DNA of 64,000 nucleotides. Origin: Incurvaria masculella (taxonomy: Eukaryota; Arthropoda; Insecta; Lepidoptera; Incurvariidae). The position numbers and the translations under genes are program-made. Positions within the stretch are counted from its first letter, which is position 1. The number at the start of each line of letters is the position of its first letter. This document shows positions 10,732-21,397 of this stretch, in pieces. The notes under the pieces were generated by a model that saw only the letters and a program-made list of their open reading frames with translations, was not told the DNA's origin and did not search any database. Where the stretch lies: positions 767,001 through 831,000 of the forward strand of contig OX335652.1 in NCBI GenBank assembly GCA_946894095.1, written 5' to 3'.

Positions 10732-11090
10732 TGTTTTTACGTAACTGGACTCGAATGGCTTAATACCACACCGACCGTCATAATTTAAGTCCGCCGCATT
10801 CCCCAAGGAATTAGGTGCCATGCCAGGGCCTTCCTTTTGTGAGCACAAAAATAAATTTAATATTAAATTGTTTTTTTATTATTTCCGTTTCACCACCATT
10901 TCGTCCAATGCGATGCTACCAACCGGCGGGCTTGGCTCTAGCTCTATTAGGTGTAGGGGACATTTCACACGTTAAAATGGATTTCGAACCATTGAACAAT
11001 ATTCGTGGCGTAAGGCACTTATAATACTCATAAAGAGAAAGAAAGTGGTGAGTGAACAGGTTGAACCCATGACCTCTTGCACATGACACA
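10732..11090 (-). mobile_element. SINE family B with tRNA-like head, copy 3
   Basis: The 3' end (poly-T on the + strand, then GTAACTGGACTCGAATGGCTTAATACCACA) lies at 10732 and the body motif GGTGCCATGCCAGGGCCTTCC at about 10812. Toward 11050-11090 the minus strand reads GGTCATGGGTTCAACC, a Pol III B-box/T-arm-like element. It sits head-to-tail next to copy 2. Confidence 0.65.
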
Positions 11091-11549
11091 AATATAATTA
11101 TGCATGTATTCTTCTGAATTAAAACAAATCATTAAACTTTATCACAAAAAAAAAGGCGAAATGAAAAAGTACTAAGTTTTAAAACATGGGGTGCAGCGAT
11201 GGCTATTCTATTCCTTAGAGTATGGTCCCTTTTTAAAAACTGGTAGAATTTTTGATTGGAATTGGATAACAATCCAGTCACAAGGTATTTTTAAAATTTC
11301 ACGTCTATAACTCGTCGCAAAGTCTGTTTAATATTGATACCAAAGTCATGACCAAACAGTAAATAGGCAAAAATGAGTAAATTTCATGTAAAGTATGTTT
11401 CATGCAAAGTAAAGTATGAGTAAAATGAGTTCATTAAATTAGTGTTATCTGAATGATGTGTTCCAAATTCTTGCACTTAGTACGTCCGAATACAATAATA
11501 TCAATTAACTGAAAGTAGTTACGACTTAAGAATTAATTAATTTCACACA
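11091..11549. other. No gene recognised
   Basis: AT-rich sequence without recognisable features. Confidence 0.5.
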
Positions 11550-11702
11550 ATGTTCACACCCGCCAGGTGGGACGACGACATCAAGTGCGTCGGCGAAAAG
11601 CAGTGGTTCCGTACCGCTGAAGGCCGGGAGGACTGGAGGAAAATTGGAGAGGCGTATGTCCAGCAGTGGACGCAAACACGCTGACTGACTGACTGACTGA
11701 AT
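11550..11702 (+). mobile_element. 3' end of an RTE-like LINE (5'-truncated)
   Basis: The frame 11565-11684 reads RWDDDIKCVGEKQW..TAEGREDWRKIGEAYVQQW then stop. This is the C terminus typical of RTE-type LINE polyproteins in Lepidoptera (RWxDDI..W..A.dR..W..lgEAYVQQW). It is followed directly by (TGAC)n at 11683-11701, the short-repeat tail expected of that clade. Upstream sequence is unrelated, as after 5' truncation. Confidence 0.75.
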
Positions 11703-11734
11703 GTTAAAAAAAAGTAAAGGTAGCAAAATAATGG

Positions 11735-11900
11735 TGACGAAATGTTTTTACAAGTATGTACGAACTACATTAGTATATTCAGCGACACCCGATAGCAAAG
11801 CGCTCGACAACAATGCTCGGGCGATAAAAGTGTAAGTTGAAAGTCAAATCAAAGTGAGGATTGCAGTATATAAGGTGTCGACGCGAGGAGGACCGTCAGT
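11735..11900 (+). promoter_or_regulatory. Core promoter and proximal region of hexamerin gene 1
   Basis: TATATAAG at 11867-11874 and the arthropod initiator TCAGT at 11896-11900, about 30 bp apart, give a likely start near 11898 and a 5' UTR of about 29 nt. From about 11735 the sequence parallels the promoter of copy 2 (21205-21371), including ACACCCGATAGCAAAGCGCT, GCGATAAAAGTG and AAGTCAAATCAAAGTGAGG. The two GATA cores are candidate fat-body GATA-factor sites (inference). Confidence 0.8.
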
Positions 11901-11926
11901 GCATCGAAAGCGTCCGCACCACAACC

Positions 11927-14900
11927 ATGCGATTCTTAGTGGCCTTAGCAGCCATGGTGGCGGTGGCCGCCGCCATGACAGTCGGTGACGACCACACTGA
12001 CGAACTCATCATCGGGAAAGTCTCTCTCAGTGAGTATTCATTTCTTTTGAACGACCAGATGACTAGAGCACCGACTGGAGACTTCGGAAAGTACGGCCAG
12101 CTATAGTTTCCAAACCCAAACCTGTCTCATTAAGAGGCCGGACAAGTTTAAATGGCAAAGTTAAAACGGTTTAATCTGTGCTGCCGGTTCGTTAAATGAT
12201 GGTACACAACATTAATCGGCTCGTAGCCTAGTGGCGCGGGGAATGGCCTAGTGTACCAAAGGTCTGGGTTCAATTCCGACATGCACCACTTTCTTTCTCT
12301 TTCCGAGTTCGATAAGTGCATTTACGCATTGACGAATGCGAGCTGCTCCATGGATCGGAATCCATGTAAAACTTTAGGTCCCCTTCCCCTGCTAGCTGGT
12401 AGGGTTTAAGCCCGCCCGGGTTGGTACCATCGCATCGGATGAAAAGTTGTCGAAGCGGCAATGAAAAATGGTCCGTGTTTTCCATCCAGTTCAATGTAGC
12501 CGCGCATATACAGAGAAGGTCCTGGCATGGCACCTAACTCCTTCGGGAATGTGGTGTATTGGGCTAATATCAGAAGGGTAGATATGTGGTATAAGCCATC
12601 CATGACAGGTCACATAAAAAAAATCACGAATGCCATTGCTGTCTCCCTAGAACTAATATTTGCTCTCGGGATACACAGTGGTGGACATATATCAACCTCC
12701 TTCTTTCAATGATATTTTAGGCATACACAAAGAGTTGCGATCTCAATGTTGTGTTATTATTGATATTGCTTGAATACCTAAAACCACAGAAGTAGTGTGT
12801 TACCAGAGGTTGTTTTCCTTCACCGTAAAGGATTCGTATTGCATTTATATATGTACAAATCAAACGAGCAAAAAAGTGGAGCAGCCACAAGGAACGAACA
12901 TCAAATGTTTGTCCTGGCACATGATATGCTCGGGAATTTTCTAAAGCATCTTGCGCGCTTCTGTTCGCAGTGGACAAGGATATAAGGTTGAAGGAGAAGG
13001 TGATAATGAAGTTGCTGAACCATGTGCTTCAGCTGACCATGTACCCGGACATCAAGGACGTCGCCAGGGACTACAAGATCGAGGACCACATGGACAAATA
13101 CTTGGTAAGAATTGGACATACACTTTTCGATCTCAACATTTCTATTTAAGCGATGTTGTATTGGATACGAATGCGTTAGACGTTGCATGTTTCATCAGAT
13201 CGACAAAGAAATATGTGCAAATAATTCCGGTAAAATCTTTAAGCATTGTGAAAATTTAAAGCCTAGTGATTTACAAAGCCTAATAATATCATAGCTTCGA
13301 GTTAGTCGCTTATTTTATACAAAAAAGAAATCAAATCCTGTAAATTTAATACATGATTATAAAATAAAAACCACCAAAATGTAATAAAGTGACCAGTTCC
13401 ATTTTGGTCACATTATGACAGCGAATACTGGCATGACTACAAACTTACGCATGCGTGAAGCTCGGCGTCGGCAGCCTTTCATCCTTTTGGCTACAGTACT
13501 AGAAGCATGCCCCATATTTTATGCGAGCATAGTAATGAAAGCAACTAACTGTATATAAATAAGTTTTAAAACATTCGCGTTATCTATTTTGAAACATGTT
13601 TTGTGTCTAGTTAATAAACTAAACACTTTGTTTATCACCCTTCGTTATTTGACTGTTGCAAACATATTTAACCAATGAAACCATCACTCAAACATTAGAA
13701 TCAATAGAGTCATATTAAGGGCAATATGATCTCTTGTTTTGGCATTAATAGTGTGTATTGTTCACTTGCGTAGAAACTGGAAGTGGTGAAGGACTTCCTC
13801 AGGACGTGGAGGCTGGGCATGTTGCCGCGCGGCGAGATCTTCACCGTCAACAACGTGCTGCAGATGAAGGAAGCCGTCAAGGTGTTCCACATGCTCTACT
13901 TCGCCAAGGACTTCGACACGTTCATCAAGACCGCCTGCTGGATGCGCGAGCGCGTCAACGCCGGTATGTTCGTCTACGCCCTCACCGTCGCCGTCATGCA
14001 CCGTGAGGACTGCCGCGGCATCATCCTCCCGCCTCCCTACGAGATCTATCCCTACTACTTCGTCGACTCGAAGGTCATCCAGAAGGCATACCTCATCAAA
14101 ATGAAGAAGGGCGCGCTCGACAAAACACTCCTCGGTTACTACAACATCAAGGTCACCGATAAGAATCTCGTCATCATCGACATGCACAAGGACTATCACA
14201 CGACGCTCACCACAGAGGATCGACTCAGCTATTTCACAGAAGATATAGACCTCAACACGTACTATTACTACTTCCACATGGACTACCCTATGTGGATGGG
14301 AGACGACATCTACGGCACTAATAAGGACCGTCGGGGCGAGCTGTACTACTACATGCACCAGCAGCTTCTGGCGCGTTATAGACTCGAAAGACTCTCGCAT
14401 GATATGTGCGATGTGAAAATGCTCAACTGGGACCTGCCTCTGAAGACTGGCTACTGGCCAAGACTCCGCCTGCACAACGGCCTCGATATGCCTGTCAGAA
14501 TAAATGACAAGATGATTATCAACGAAGACAACACACATTTCCAACGCCTGGTCGACGACTACGAGAGGCGCATTCGTGACGCTCTCCTGAAGGGCTTCGT
14601 CATTCTTGTAAGTATACTAATAATGTATTTTAAAAGCACACAATCGTAATTTTCACCCTTAGCAAAAGTTTTTTTTATATGTAACTGCACATGGATGGCT
14701 AATACCTAACTGACCGTTAGATATTAGCCTAACACACCACATGGGAACTAGGTGTCGTGCCAGGAGCTTTTTTGTATTGTTCGATAATTTGATTTATACT
14801 TTGGTTAATGATATTATAAGATAAAAATTATAGTCAGAATATCAAAATTGTGCTGAAAAAAGATGCTAGCAACACAGCAAGCACACATGTTACGTATTTC

Positions 14901-16614
14901 ATCACGTAGCATGTGTGCTGAAAACTATATTTCAAAAACCGCAGTCAGGTAGAAAGTAAAAAGGCTGCCCCTCATGCATTATGTTTTTGTGTGTGAAAAG
15001 AAGTAGACCCAAAGAAAATGCCAAAAACTAATCAGTTATATCAGGTATGTAAAGTGATCCATTGACAATTGATTGTATATTTTATGAAACGAACTTGTTT
15101 TCACAGCACGACGGGACCAGGATTGACTTGAAGAAACCGGAGGATATCGAAACCCTCGGACGCCTGGTGCACGGAAACTTGGACAAGGATGACGTCAAGT
15201 TCTATCGCTATCTGATGATGTTCATGAGGACTCTGCTTGGAACCTCGCTTTACAACATTGACAAGTAAGTTCCCGTAATTTTTAATAATATAACGCAATT
15301 CAATATATGAATTTATCAGTCCATCCAGTTCCAGCAAGCCTTGCTCATAAAGGCAAGGTCCTGGCATGGCACCAATTACTTTGAACATTTTGTGCGTTTA
15401 GCTAATATCATGATCATAGATGTGATATTTTTTAGTCATCCATGTCCAGTTATATAAAAAAGTGATAGAGAAACTATACAGGTATTTTATTCCTTCACTG
15501 CTATCAACCGGATCGTAACTAATATTGATTGTTGTTACCAAATAATTATTTGTGTTGTAATTCCAGGCATATGTACATTCCCACCGTGCTTGACCAATAT
15601 GAGACCAGCCTGCGTGACCCTCTCTTCTGGAAACTGCAAAAGCGCATGGTCGACAACTTCATCGTGTTCAAGAAGCTTCTACCTTCTTATACGCGCGACG
15701 ACCTCGACTTCCCCGGCGTTAAGATCGATAACGTCAAAACAGATAAACTCGTCACTTTCTTCGATGATTACGATTTGGACATCACAAATGCCGTGTTCCT
15801 CGACGAAAGCGAGAAAAAGAAGGAAAGGTCTGACTTCGTCTTCATGGCGCGCCAGCGCCGTCTTAACAACAAGGACTTTAAGATCACCCTTGAGGTCGTC
15901 TCCGACAAGAGCACGGAGGCCGTCTTCCGCATCTTCCTTGGCCCCAAGTACGATTGCATGGGGAAACTTCTTAAGATCAACGACAAGCGCTTCGATATGG
16001 TCGAGATCGATACCTTTGTGCACAAGCTCGAAACCGGCAAGACCACTGTCGTACGCGACTCGCTAAACATGCATAATGTCATCAACGACCGCATGTGGAC
16101 GCGTAAGATCTGGGACAAGAAGCTCATTAAGGATGTCATGAGCATCGATGCGGACTTCGACACCACTACGCTTCACGACAACTTCTGGTACAAGTCGCGC
16201 CTCGGTTTCCCCAAGCGTCTGCTGCTGCCGCGCGGTCACAAGGGCGGTCTCGAAATGCAGCTGTTCGTGATGGTGACGCCGGTGCACACGGGCAAGCTTC
16301 TCAGCACACTCGATATGGACACGATGCGTGAGCGCCGCGTGTGCCGCTCGACCGTTTGCTACGACACGCTGCCCCTCGGCTTCCCCTTCGACCGGCATAT
16401 CGACGTCACCAAGTTCTACACGAACAACATGAGATTCCTCGACGTGCTCATTTTTCACCAGGACATCGAGCGCGACAACGACGTCCTAGGCCGCTCAGAC
16501 ACCAGCGATTTGCTGCTCCACCACGACGACCGCTACATGGAGCGTGACATCCACTACACCCACGTCGATCATCTTGACAAGAAGACTTTTGACTCCGATG
16601 AGCTGCGGTTTTAA
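11927..16614 (+). CDS. Hexamerin storage protein, copy 1 (methionine-rich / basic JH-suppressible type)
   Basis: Five coding exons: 11927-12029, 12971-13104, 13774-14607, 15107-15264 and 15567-16614, all with GT-AG introns and matching phases (1, 0, 0, 2); 758 codons. Hexamerins are hemocyanin-superfamily proteins secreted by fat body, stored as hexamers in hemolymph and used as an amino-acid reserve at metamorphosis. Residues 1-16 form a signal peptide (MRFLVALAAMVAVAAA). The helical N domain follows in exons 2-3, the middle domain in exons 3-4 (ACWMRERVNAGMFVYA, PPPYEIYPYYFVDS, MCDVKMLNWDLPLKTGYWP), and the C-terminal domain in exon 5 (RIFLGPKYDCMGK, LPRGHKGGLEMQLFVMV, PLGFPFDRHID). Met is about 6% and Phe+Tyr about 12.6% of exon 3, so it is not a classical arylphorin. 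Length is normal; no break seen. The subfamily name is by resemblance only. Confidence 0.93.
12218..12624 (+). mobile_element. SINE family B with tRNA-like head, copy 4, full length, in intron 1 of hexamerin 1
   Basis: The head GGCTCGTAGCCTAGTGGCGC (A-box-like) and GTCTGGGTTCAATTCCGAC (B-box/T-arm) lies at 12218-12281. Then come GCACCACTTTCTTTCTC, GGTTGGTACCATCGCATCGG, CATCCAGTTCAATGTAGCCG, GGTCCTGGCATGGCACC, and the 3' end GCCATCCATGACAGGTCACA before an A run. Confidence 0.8.
14666..14775 (-). repeat. SINE family B, 3' fragment, in intron 3 of hexamerin 1
   Basis: Poly-T, then GTAACTGCACATGGATGGCTAA and ACACCACATGGGAACTAGGT: the inverted 3' end of family B. Confidence 0.75.
15321..15462 (+). 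repeat. SINE family B, 3' fragment, in intron 4 of hexamerin 1
   Basis: CCATCCAGTTCCAGCAAGCC, then AAGGTCCTGGCATGGCACC, and the tail CATCCATGTCCAGTTATATA before an A run. Confidence 0.75.
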
Positions 16615-16691
16615 ATGTTGCTATATGCATTGATAGAAAACGAGCTTCAAATATTTATTACTCAGCAAAACAAAATGTAAAAAACATGATG

Positions 16692-16697
16692 AATAAA
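16692..16697 (+). terminator. Polyadenylation signal AATAAA, hexamerin 1
   Basis: AATAAA 78 bp after the stop codon; the same context (GATGAATAAA) recurs behind copy 2. Confidence 0.7.
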
Positions 16698-16789
16698 ATG
16701 TAATTATTACTGAAATATTGACATTTTCTTGCATTTCTTTAACGATTTTATTTAGCTTGCTTTGTTTCTGTCATATGGAAGTCACGTTA

Positions 16790-17060
16790 CCCCCTTCCTG
16801 TTGAGCAATTGATCTAAAATTTGATCCACACCTTGAGTTCTGATGAATACAATTATCTTTATTCAGTATCATTGTAAGTCCAAGATGGCCGCTACCACAA
16901 AATGGCGGATATTTTTTTTTTCGATCCCCAATATGGGTATTTAATTAAAGAGCTCGTAAAGTAGAACATACACTTTTGAAAAAAAAACCTGATCCAAAAT
17001 GGCGTTAGAAACAAAATGGCGGATCATAGAGTTTAGACAGTCAATACAATAAAACTGGAA
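16790..17060 (+). repeat. Dispersed repeat family J, copy 1
   Basis: Contains GTTCTGATGAATACAATTAT, TATCATTGTAAGTCCAAGAT and GGCCGCTACCACAAAATGGC, matched in inverse orientation at 51285-51545. Non-coding. Confidence 0.6.
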
Positions 17061-17877
17061 TCTATGTATCTAATCAAAACAAAGGAATTTGTTGTTCAGG
17101 CATGATTCCCCCGCCCAAGTCAATATTTCGGATTGCGCAGAGGACTGCGTGATATTAATTAGGGTGGATAAAATGATAAGTCGTTAGCCGATACCCGTCA
17201 ATAATTGGGCATATCTTGTTGCATGAAAGCCTCGCTCATCGATTGGACCTGTAGGGGGAGCAATTCGTTATAATGTAAATGAATCGTGGGAACAAATGGA
17301 TAATATGATGAAAATGAAATGGCTTTTTACACCTGAATAATTTAGATCATAATTCCTATTAATTTAGAATAAGATGTCATTATAGTAGTCAAGAGTTTGC
17401 TCCTCACCAATGTATATAATGTTCTTATAATAATGTTCTATGTGAGCAGTAGTAATCAATCAATCACTGTAAACTAGTTTTTAAGTATCACTGGAAAAAA
17501 TAATAATACAATGACCAACCTGACGAAGTTTCTTGTCGGCTCTTCTTCGCCAGAAGTAATCGAACCGACAGGAAAAAAAAAAATTACGAATCCAAGTGTG
17601 TAATATACATCTAATGGAGAAAATAAAGAAACTGAAACTGAACCTGAATAAATTTAAAAAACAGAACACAACGAAAAAGGAGGCTTCCAAAAGCGATGGA
17701 AAAGCATAGAGCAAAACGTGCTAAAGAGATTGAAAGTGAAACTCATAGACGACTATAGAAACGAAGAGAACGATTAACATCAGAGACGCCTCAATAAAAT
17801 GAAGTCAAAACAAAAAACGTGATTAACGAAGGGAGGGATTAATTGAAGAAAGAGCCGACCATAAAAAGTATTTTTTT
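17061..17877. other. No gene recognised; faint basic open frame
   Basis: Around 17670-17790 the + strand encodes a broken Arg/Lys/Glu-rich stretch (MEKHRAKRAKEIESETHRRL, stop, KRRERLTSETPQ). It resembles N-terminal regions of Helitron-type proteins but is too weak to assign. Confidence 0.35.
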
Positions 17878-18035
17878 ACGAATATACTTCAAGGCTGGAG
17901 TCGAACCAGCAAAACATACCTTTCGCGGGTATTGCGTCTATCAATTTCGCCACCGGCTGTATACCCATCTTTTGGAATTCTCCTACAGTCCCACCTCCCG
18001 AAATGAATGCCTCCTACTAATAAAGTGTTCAAAAT
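17878..18035 (-). repeat. tRNA-like SINE fragment, family I copy 2 (best preserved tRNA fold)
   Basis: On the minus strand the D-arm-like GGCGAAATTGATAGACGC is followed by an anticodon-arm-like ATACC-CGCGAAA-GGTAT (perfect 5-bp stem, 7-nt loop) and GCTGG-TTCGACT-CCAGC (perfect T arm). The acceptor strands do not pair and the base before the anticodon is not T, so it is not a functional tRNA gene. Confidence 0.65.
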
Positions 18036-18125
18036 TATATCTACATATACTTATTTAACGCTTCATCTGCGTTGCAGACATTGACTGCAAAGATTGGCCA
18101 TTCAAATGTACATAAAAGCATGTAG

Positions 18126-18262
18126 GTATAATCTTAAACACTGTGTTAGTAGGCGGCATTAATTACGGAAGGAGGGAATGTAGGAGAATTCCTAATTATG
18201 CGTATACAGCCGGTGGCGATATTGATAAACGCAATACCCGCAAATGGAATGTTTTGCTGTCA
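18126..18262 (+). repeat. tRNA-like SINE fragment, family I copy 3
   Basis: Same order as copies 1 and 2 (CACTGTGTTAGTAGG..GGAGGGA..GGTGGCGATATTGATAAACGC), ending inside the T arm. It lies inverted to copy 2, about 90 bp away. Confidence 0.6.
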
Positions 18263-18439
18263 TTATACCTATCTTTATACATATCGCATTCCTTGGAATA
18301 ATAATATAATTTATTATTCAGGTTTAGAATTCCATAATTAACAGAAAAAAACATTTAAAACATAATAATAAGAAGAAGAAGATAAAAGAACATAAAGTCA
18401 AATGTAAATAAAATCAACATAATATAAATAAGCCGAAAT

Positions 18440-18790
18440 ATGATTCATAATATGGTTATCAAATCGAGCCACCCACTCCAGAAAGCAGCTTTTCTCTTTA
18501 TCAGTATTGCGTTAGATGTCATCGAGCCTATTCTCTGCGAACATGTCAGGTGCACTACAGTACCACGACGGGCCTAGTATGCATCGGAGTGCATTTTTGT
18601 ACTGCACGCGCAAGGAGTTGAAAGCTCGTTGCGTGTAGTTGCACACAGCTGAGCGGTGTATAGCACCTGACAGAACGTGTTAAACAGCGTCAGCTTGACC
18701 TGCCTGGAGGCGCGCCAGCATGTTGCGTTGGCGCGCCATGTCCTCGTCATTTATGAGCCAGTCCGTCATAAAGTGTAGGGAGCTAAAATA
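18440..18790 (-). mobile_element. Decayed LINE reverse transcriptase C-terminal fragment
   Basis: With frameshifts, the minus strand reads INDEDMARQRNMLARLQ, CNYTQRAFNSLRVQYKNALR, CILGPSWYCSAPDMFAENRLDD. This is the post-RT region of a LINE group frequent in moths. Several stops; not functional. Confidence 0.7.
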
Positions 18791-19359
18791 TGGTCATAAA
18801 ACGTCAGATAATGTGCAAACGTCATATTATGGTTCGGTAGCCTCAATTTTAGGTTTACATAGGTTAGAGTGAACCTATCAAAACTTATTACGGGACTAAG
18901 CACCGGACTAACCATACAAAAAGTAGTTTAGTCCATCCTTAATACGCGTACTAAAGTTAGTCCGCCCACTCTTAATACTGCTGTAGGTGGTTACCGCCGG
19001 GTGTAAACAGGAAAGAAAAGTTTCCAATCCAGTACTATACATTAGTACAGTAATGGTGGAGTTAATTTAGAAAGGTGGTCTGATGGACTGAGTTCTAAGT
19101 TCGAAGTAATAAGGGAAATGGATTACCATTGAACTGTGTTGAAACTGAAAGGGCACCGTCGCTATTACCAAAATTCCGTGTGACCGACAGACAGGCAAGC
19201 ACAGGAGCGATCCAATAAAGGTTTTCACAAATCTCAACGAATTCTCTCGCTACATATGCTATCCCCTGAAGGAATAAACATTGAGGGGCACTCCCCGCCA
19301 AGTCAAGCAAAAGCAATCAAATAAACGCACAGCCTTTTCTCGAATGCAGTTTCAGGATT
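18791..19359. other. No gene recognised
   Basis: Unassigned spacer sequence. Confidence 0.45.
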
Positions 19360-19686
19360 CCGAAGCGAACGGGTGCCAAACGGTACCCTATTACAAATCC
19401 TTCAGTGTCCGTCCGTCCTTTCGTCCGATTGAACGCCGGTCCGTCCGTCCATCTGTCACAGGGCTGTAGCGAATGAACCGTAATATGTGACAGCTGAAAT
19501 TTTCACGGCGTATGTATTTATGATGCCGCTATAACGACATGCAGCTATAGTAAACATCAAAAACAAATAAAAATTAAAGAGGGTCACTCTTTCATTTTTA
19601 CATAAAACGTGATTATTTTGGGTCAAATCTTGTATAATGGTACGGAACCCTTCGTGTACGAGTCCAACTCGCACTTGGCCGGTTTT
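19360..19686 (-). repeat. GGGTTCCGTACC element (family A), copy 2
   Basis: Inverted copy: CCGTCCGTCC run at about 19408-19450, ACAGGGCTGTAGC, and the end hairpin region TACGAGTCCAACTCGCACTT before GGCCGGTTTT. The far terminal hairpin is decayed. Confidence 0.75.
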
Positions 19687-19959
19687 ACAATGGCTCGTGC
19701 GTGATTCCTCAGTCAAATTAAGAATGAAATAAGCCTCGAAAAATTGTATCACCATGTCGCCCTTAATATCATGGATGAAAGTTAAGTTATCAAAAAAATC
19801 AAAACGTACAGACTCAATATGCAAAATTTCCCAAAAATTTTCTTAATTTGACTGTTATGTCGAGATGTTTTGCCTGTGTCATCGCACTATAATTAGAATA
19901 ATAAGAAAGGGAGAACACTAGGGTGATTCGTTGCTGTCATTTCATGAGTACGAAAGGAA

Positions 19960-20265
19960 TGTGCAGACTCCTGAGCTGTATACCTCGCAAGTCTGTTTTG
20001 CATAGCTTAAAACTGAATAAATGTTCACCGTGCATCTTAAAAAAAACTTATTAAAATTTTCTTGTATTTTTCTAACTTGGTACTTACCTAACGCTTTAGA
20101 TCTTGTAACAAAACAAACGTGTCGTAACATTTTTGAATAAGTATGAAAATAAAAAAAACCGACTCAACAAAAAAAAAAACCATATAATTTTCCTTTTCAC
20201 AAAATTTTACGAGAATCTGTTGAAAAATAAAACAGTCGAGGAGGACAGGCGGATAGCCCCCACAT
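19960..20265 (+). repeat. Dispersed repeat family D, copy 2
   Basis: CCTGAGCTGTATACCTCGCA, AGTCTGTTTTGCATAGCTTA, then CAAAATTTTACGAGAATCTG and CAGTCGAGGAGGACAG. A short family-B SINE scrap (GGTGCCATGCCAGGATCTTT) follows at 20267-20312. Confidence 0.65.
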
Positions 20266-20407
20266 TCCCGAAGGATTTAGGTGCCATGCCAGGATCTTTC
20301 CTTTATGAGCACGGACACACGGATGGACGCGGAAATAAAAGATTGTCCGAACGGTGTTCAAAAGTGTTATCTGAGTTATGTAATGGTTATTGGTATTCCT
20401 GGTATTC

Positions 20408-21120
20408 ATCGAGTGCTGATTTGGTCTCATCGACACTTAAGGTGACCCATCCCGCTCATCTCCCCATACAAAAGGGGAAAGAAGATCACGCCCATATGTC
20501 TTGTCAGAGATCCAAATTTTGCTCAAAATAGCTTTATTTGATCGAACTAGATGTCTGATGACCATTGACATTGTAAAATTGTGTTTGGTTTCCAAGTTAT
20601 AAAGTCCGAAAGTTCCATTTTTTCGCGTGTTTTATATAATAACTTTGGAGGTGGATTACGCAATGATAAAGTAAGAACATCTTAAAAAGATTAGTCATCA
20701 GACATAGCTTATTTAATCAAGATTTATAATCTTTTTGGTTTTTGTTAGATTTTTGACTACAGCGGTCGTGGTTTACTTTTAGCTATAAGTCGTTTTGAAA
20801 TAAAATTTTTCGTAAATCTTACCAAATCATACACTATGCACATTGTCTTTTTTGTGGACAGGTTGCATCTTCCTCATCACGGAGCCTGTCTTATTCTTTG
20901 AAACGGAGAAGGTCCCAGAGCGCAACAGCACGGTTTTGTACCGTGCCCGCAAATGAGTTAGGCCCGCCGGGTTGGGCCACCTTAAAGGGCATTTATTACT
21001 AAAGGGCTGATTAACCTGTAATGATATTGATTGGTAAGAAAAGCTCCTTAGTAAATGCTTATATACCGATTAAGCAAATCAGCAGATGGTGAAGGAAACC
21101 CTATAACTCTCAAGATCACG
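20408..21120. repeat. Repeat family K, copy 1, interrupted by the TTAA element E1
   Basis: Left part GAGTGCTGATTTGG..ATCGACAC (20410-20436) and right part AGGGCATTTATTACTAAAGG..CCGATTAAGCAAATCAGC (20986-21100) are contiguous in the homologous copy at 36350-36515. Confidence 0.65.
20437..20985. mobile_element. TTAA-flanked non-autonomous element E1 (piggyBac-like MITE)
   Basis: Bounded by TTAA at 20437-20440 and 20982-20985. The ends are imperfectly inverted: GGTGACCCATCCCGC on the left, CCGGGTTGGGCCACC on the right. The interior (TTTGATCGAACTAGATGTCT, GGTCGTGGTTTACTTTT) matches E2 at 50331-50800. The empty site is visible in repeat K copy 2. No coding capacity. Confidence 0.8.
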
Positions 21121-21204
21121 CAACATTTTCATTTTAAGTCAATTTACTGAAAGTTGAGACACAATGTGACAGAAAACAACAAAAACACAAGATATAAGGC
21201 TGAT

Positions 21205-21371
21205 GAAATGTTTTTACATTTATGTACCGCCTAGATTGGTACACTCAGCAACATAACACCCGATAGCAAAGCGCTCGACAACAATGTTCAAGCGATAAAA
21301 GTGCAAATTGAAAGTCAAATCAAAGTGAGGATTGCAGTATATAAGGTGTCGACGCGAGGAGGACCGTCAGT
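21205..21371 (+). promoter_or_regulatory. Core promoter and proximal region of hexamerin gene 2
   Basis: TATATAAG at 21338-21345 and TCAGT at 21367-21371. From ACACCCGATAGCAAAGCGCT to the ATG the sequence matches copy 1 with only a few substitutions; further upstream, back to about 21205, similarity is patchier. Confidence 0.8.
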
Positions 21372-21397
21372 GCATCGAAAGCGTCCGCACCACAACC

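Noticed and set aside
12218..12281. A functional tRNA gene in hexamerin 1 intron 1
   Set aside because: A- and B-box-like parts are present but no closed cloverleaf can be formed, and the unit continues into the shared SINE body.
13762..14544. Long minus-strand open frame (260 codons) opposite hexamerin 1 exon 3, and similar ones at 16063-16458, 23655-24452 and 26109-27002
   Set aside because: They mirror the exons exactly, occur in both paralogues, and result from the strong G/C third-position bias of the hexamerin codons; the products are Val/Asp/Glu/His-rich with no domain.
11927..16614. Hemocyanin or prophenoloxidase rather than hexamerin
   Set aside because: The HxxxH copper-binding pairs are not visible in the middle domain, while signal peptide, Met/Tyr content and length fit storage hexamerins.
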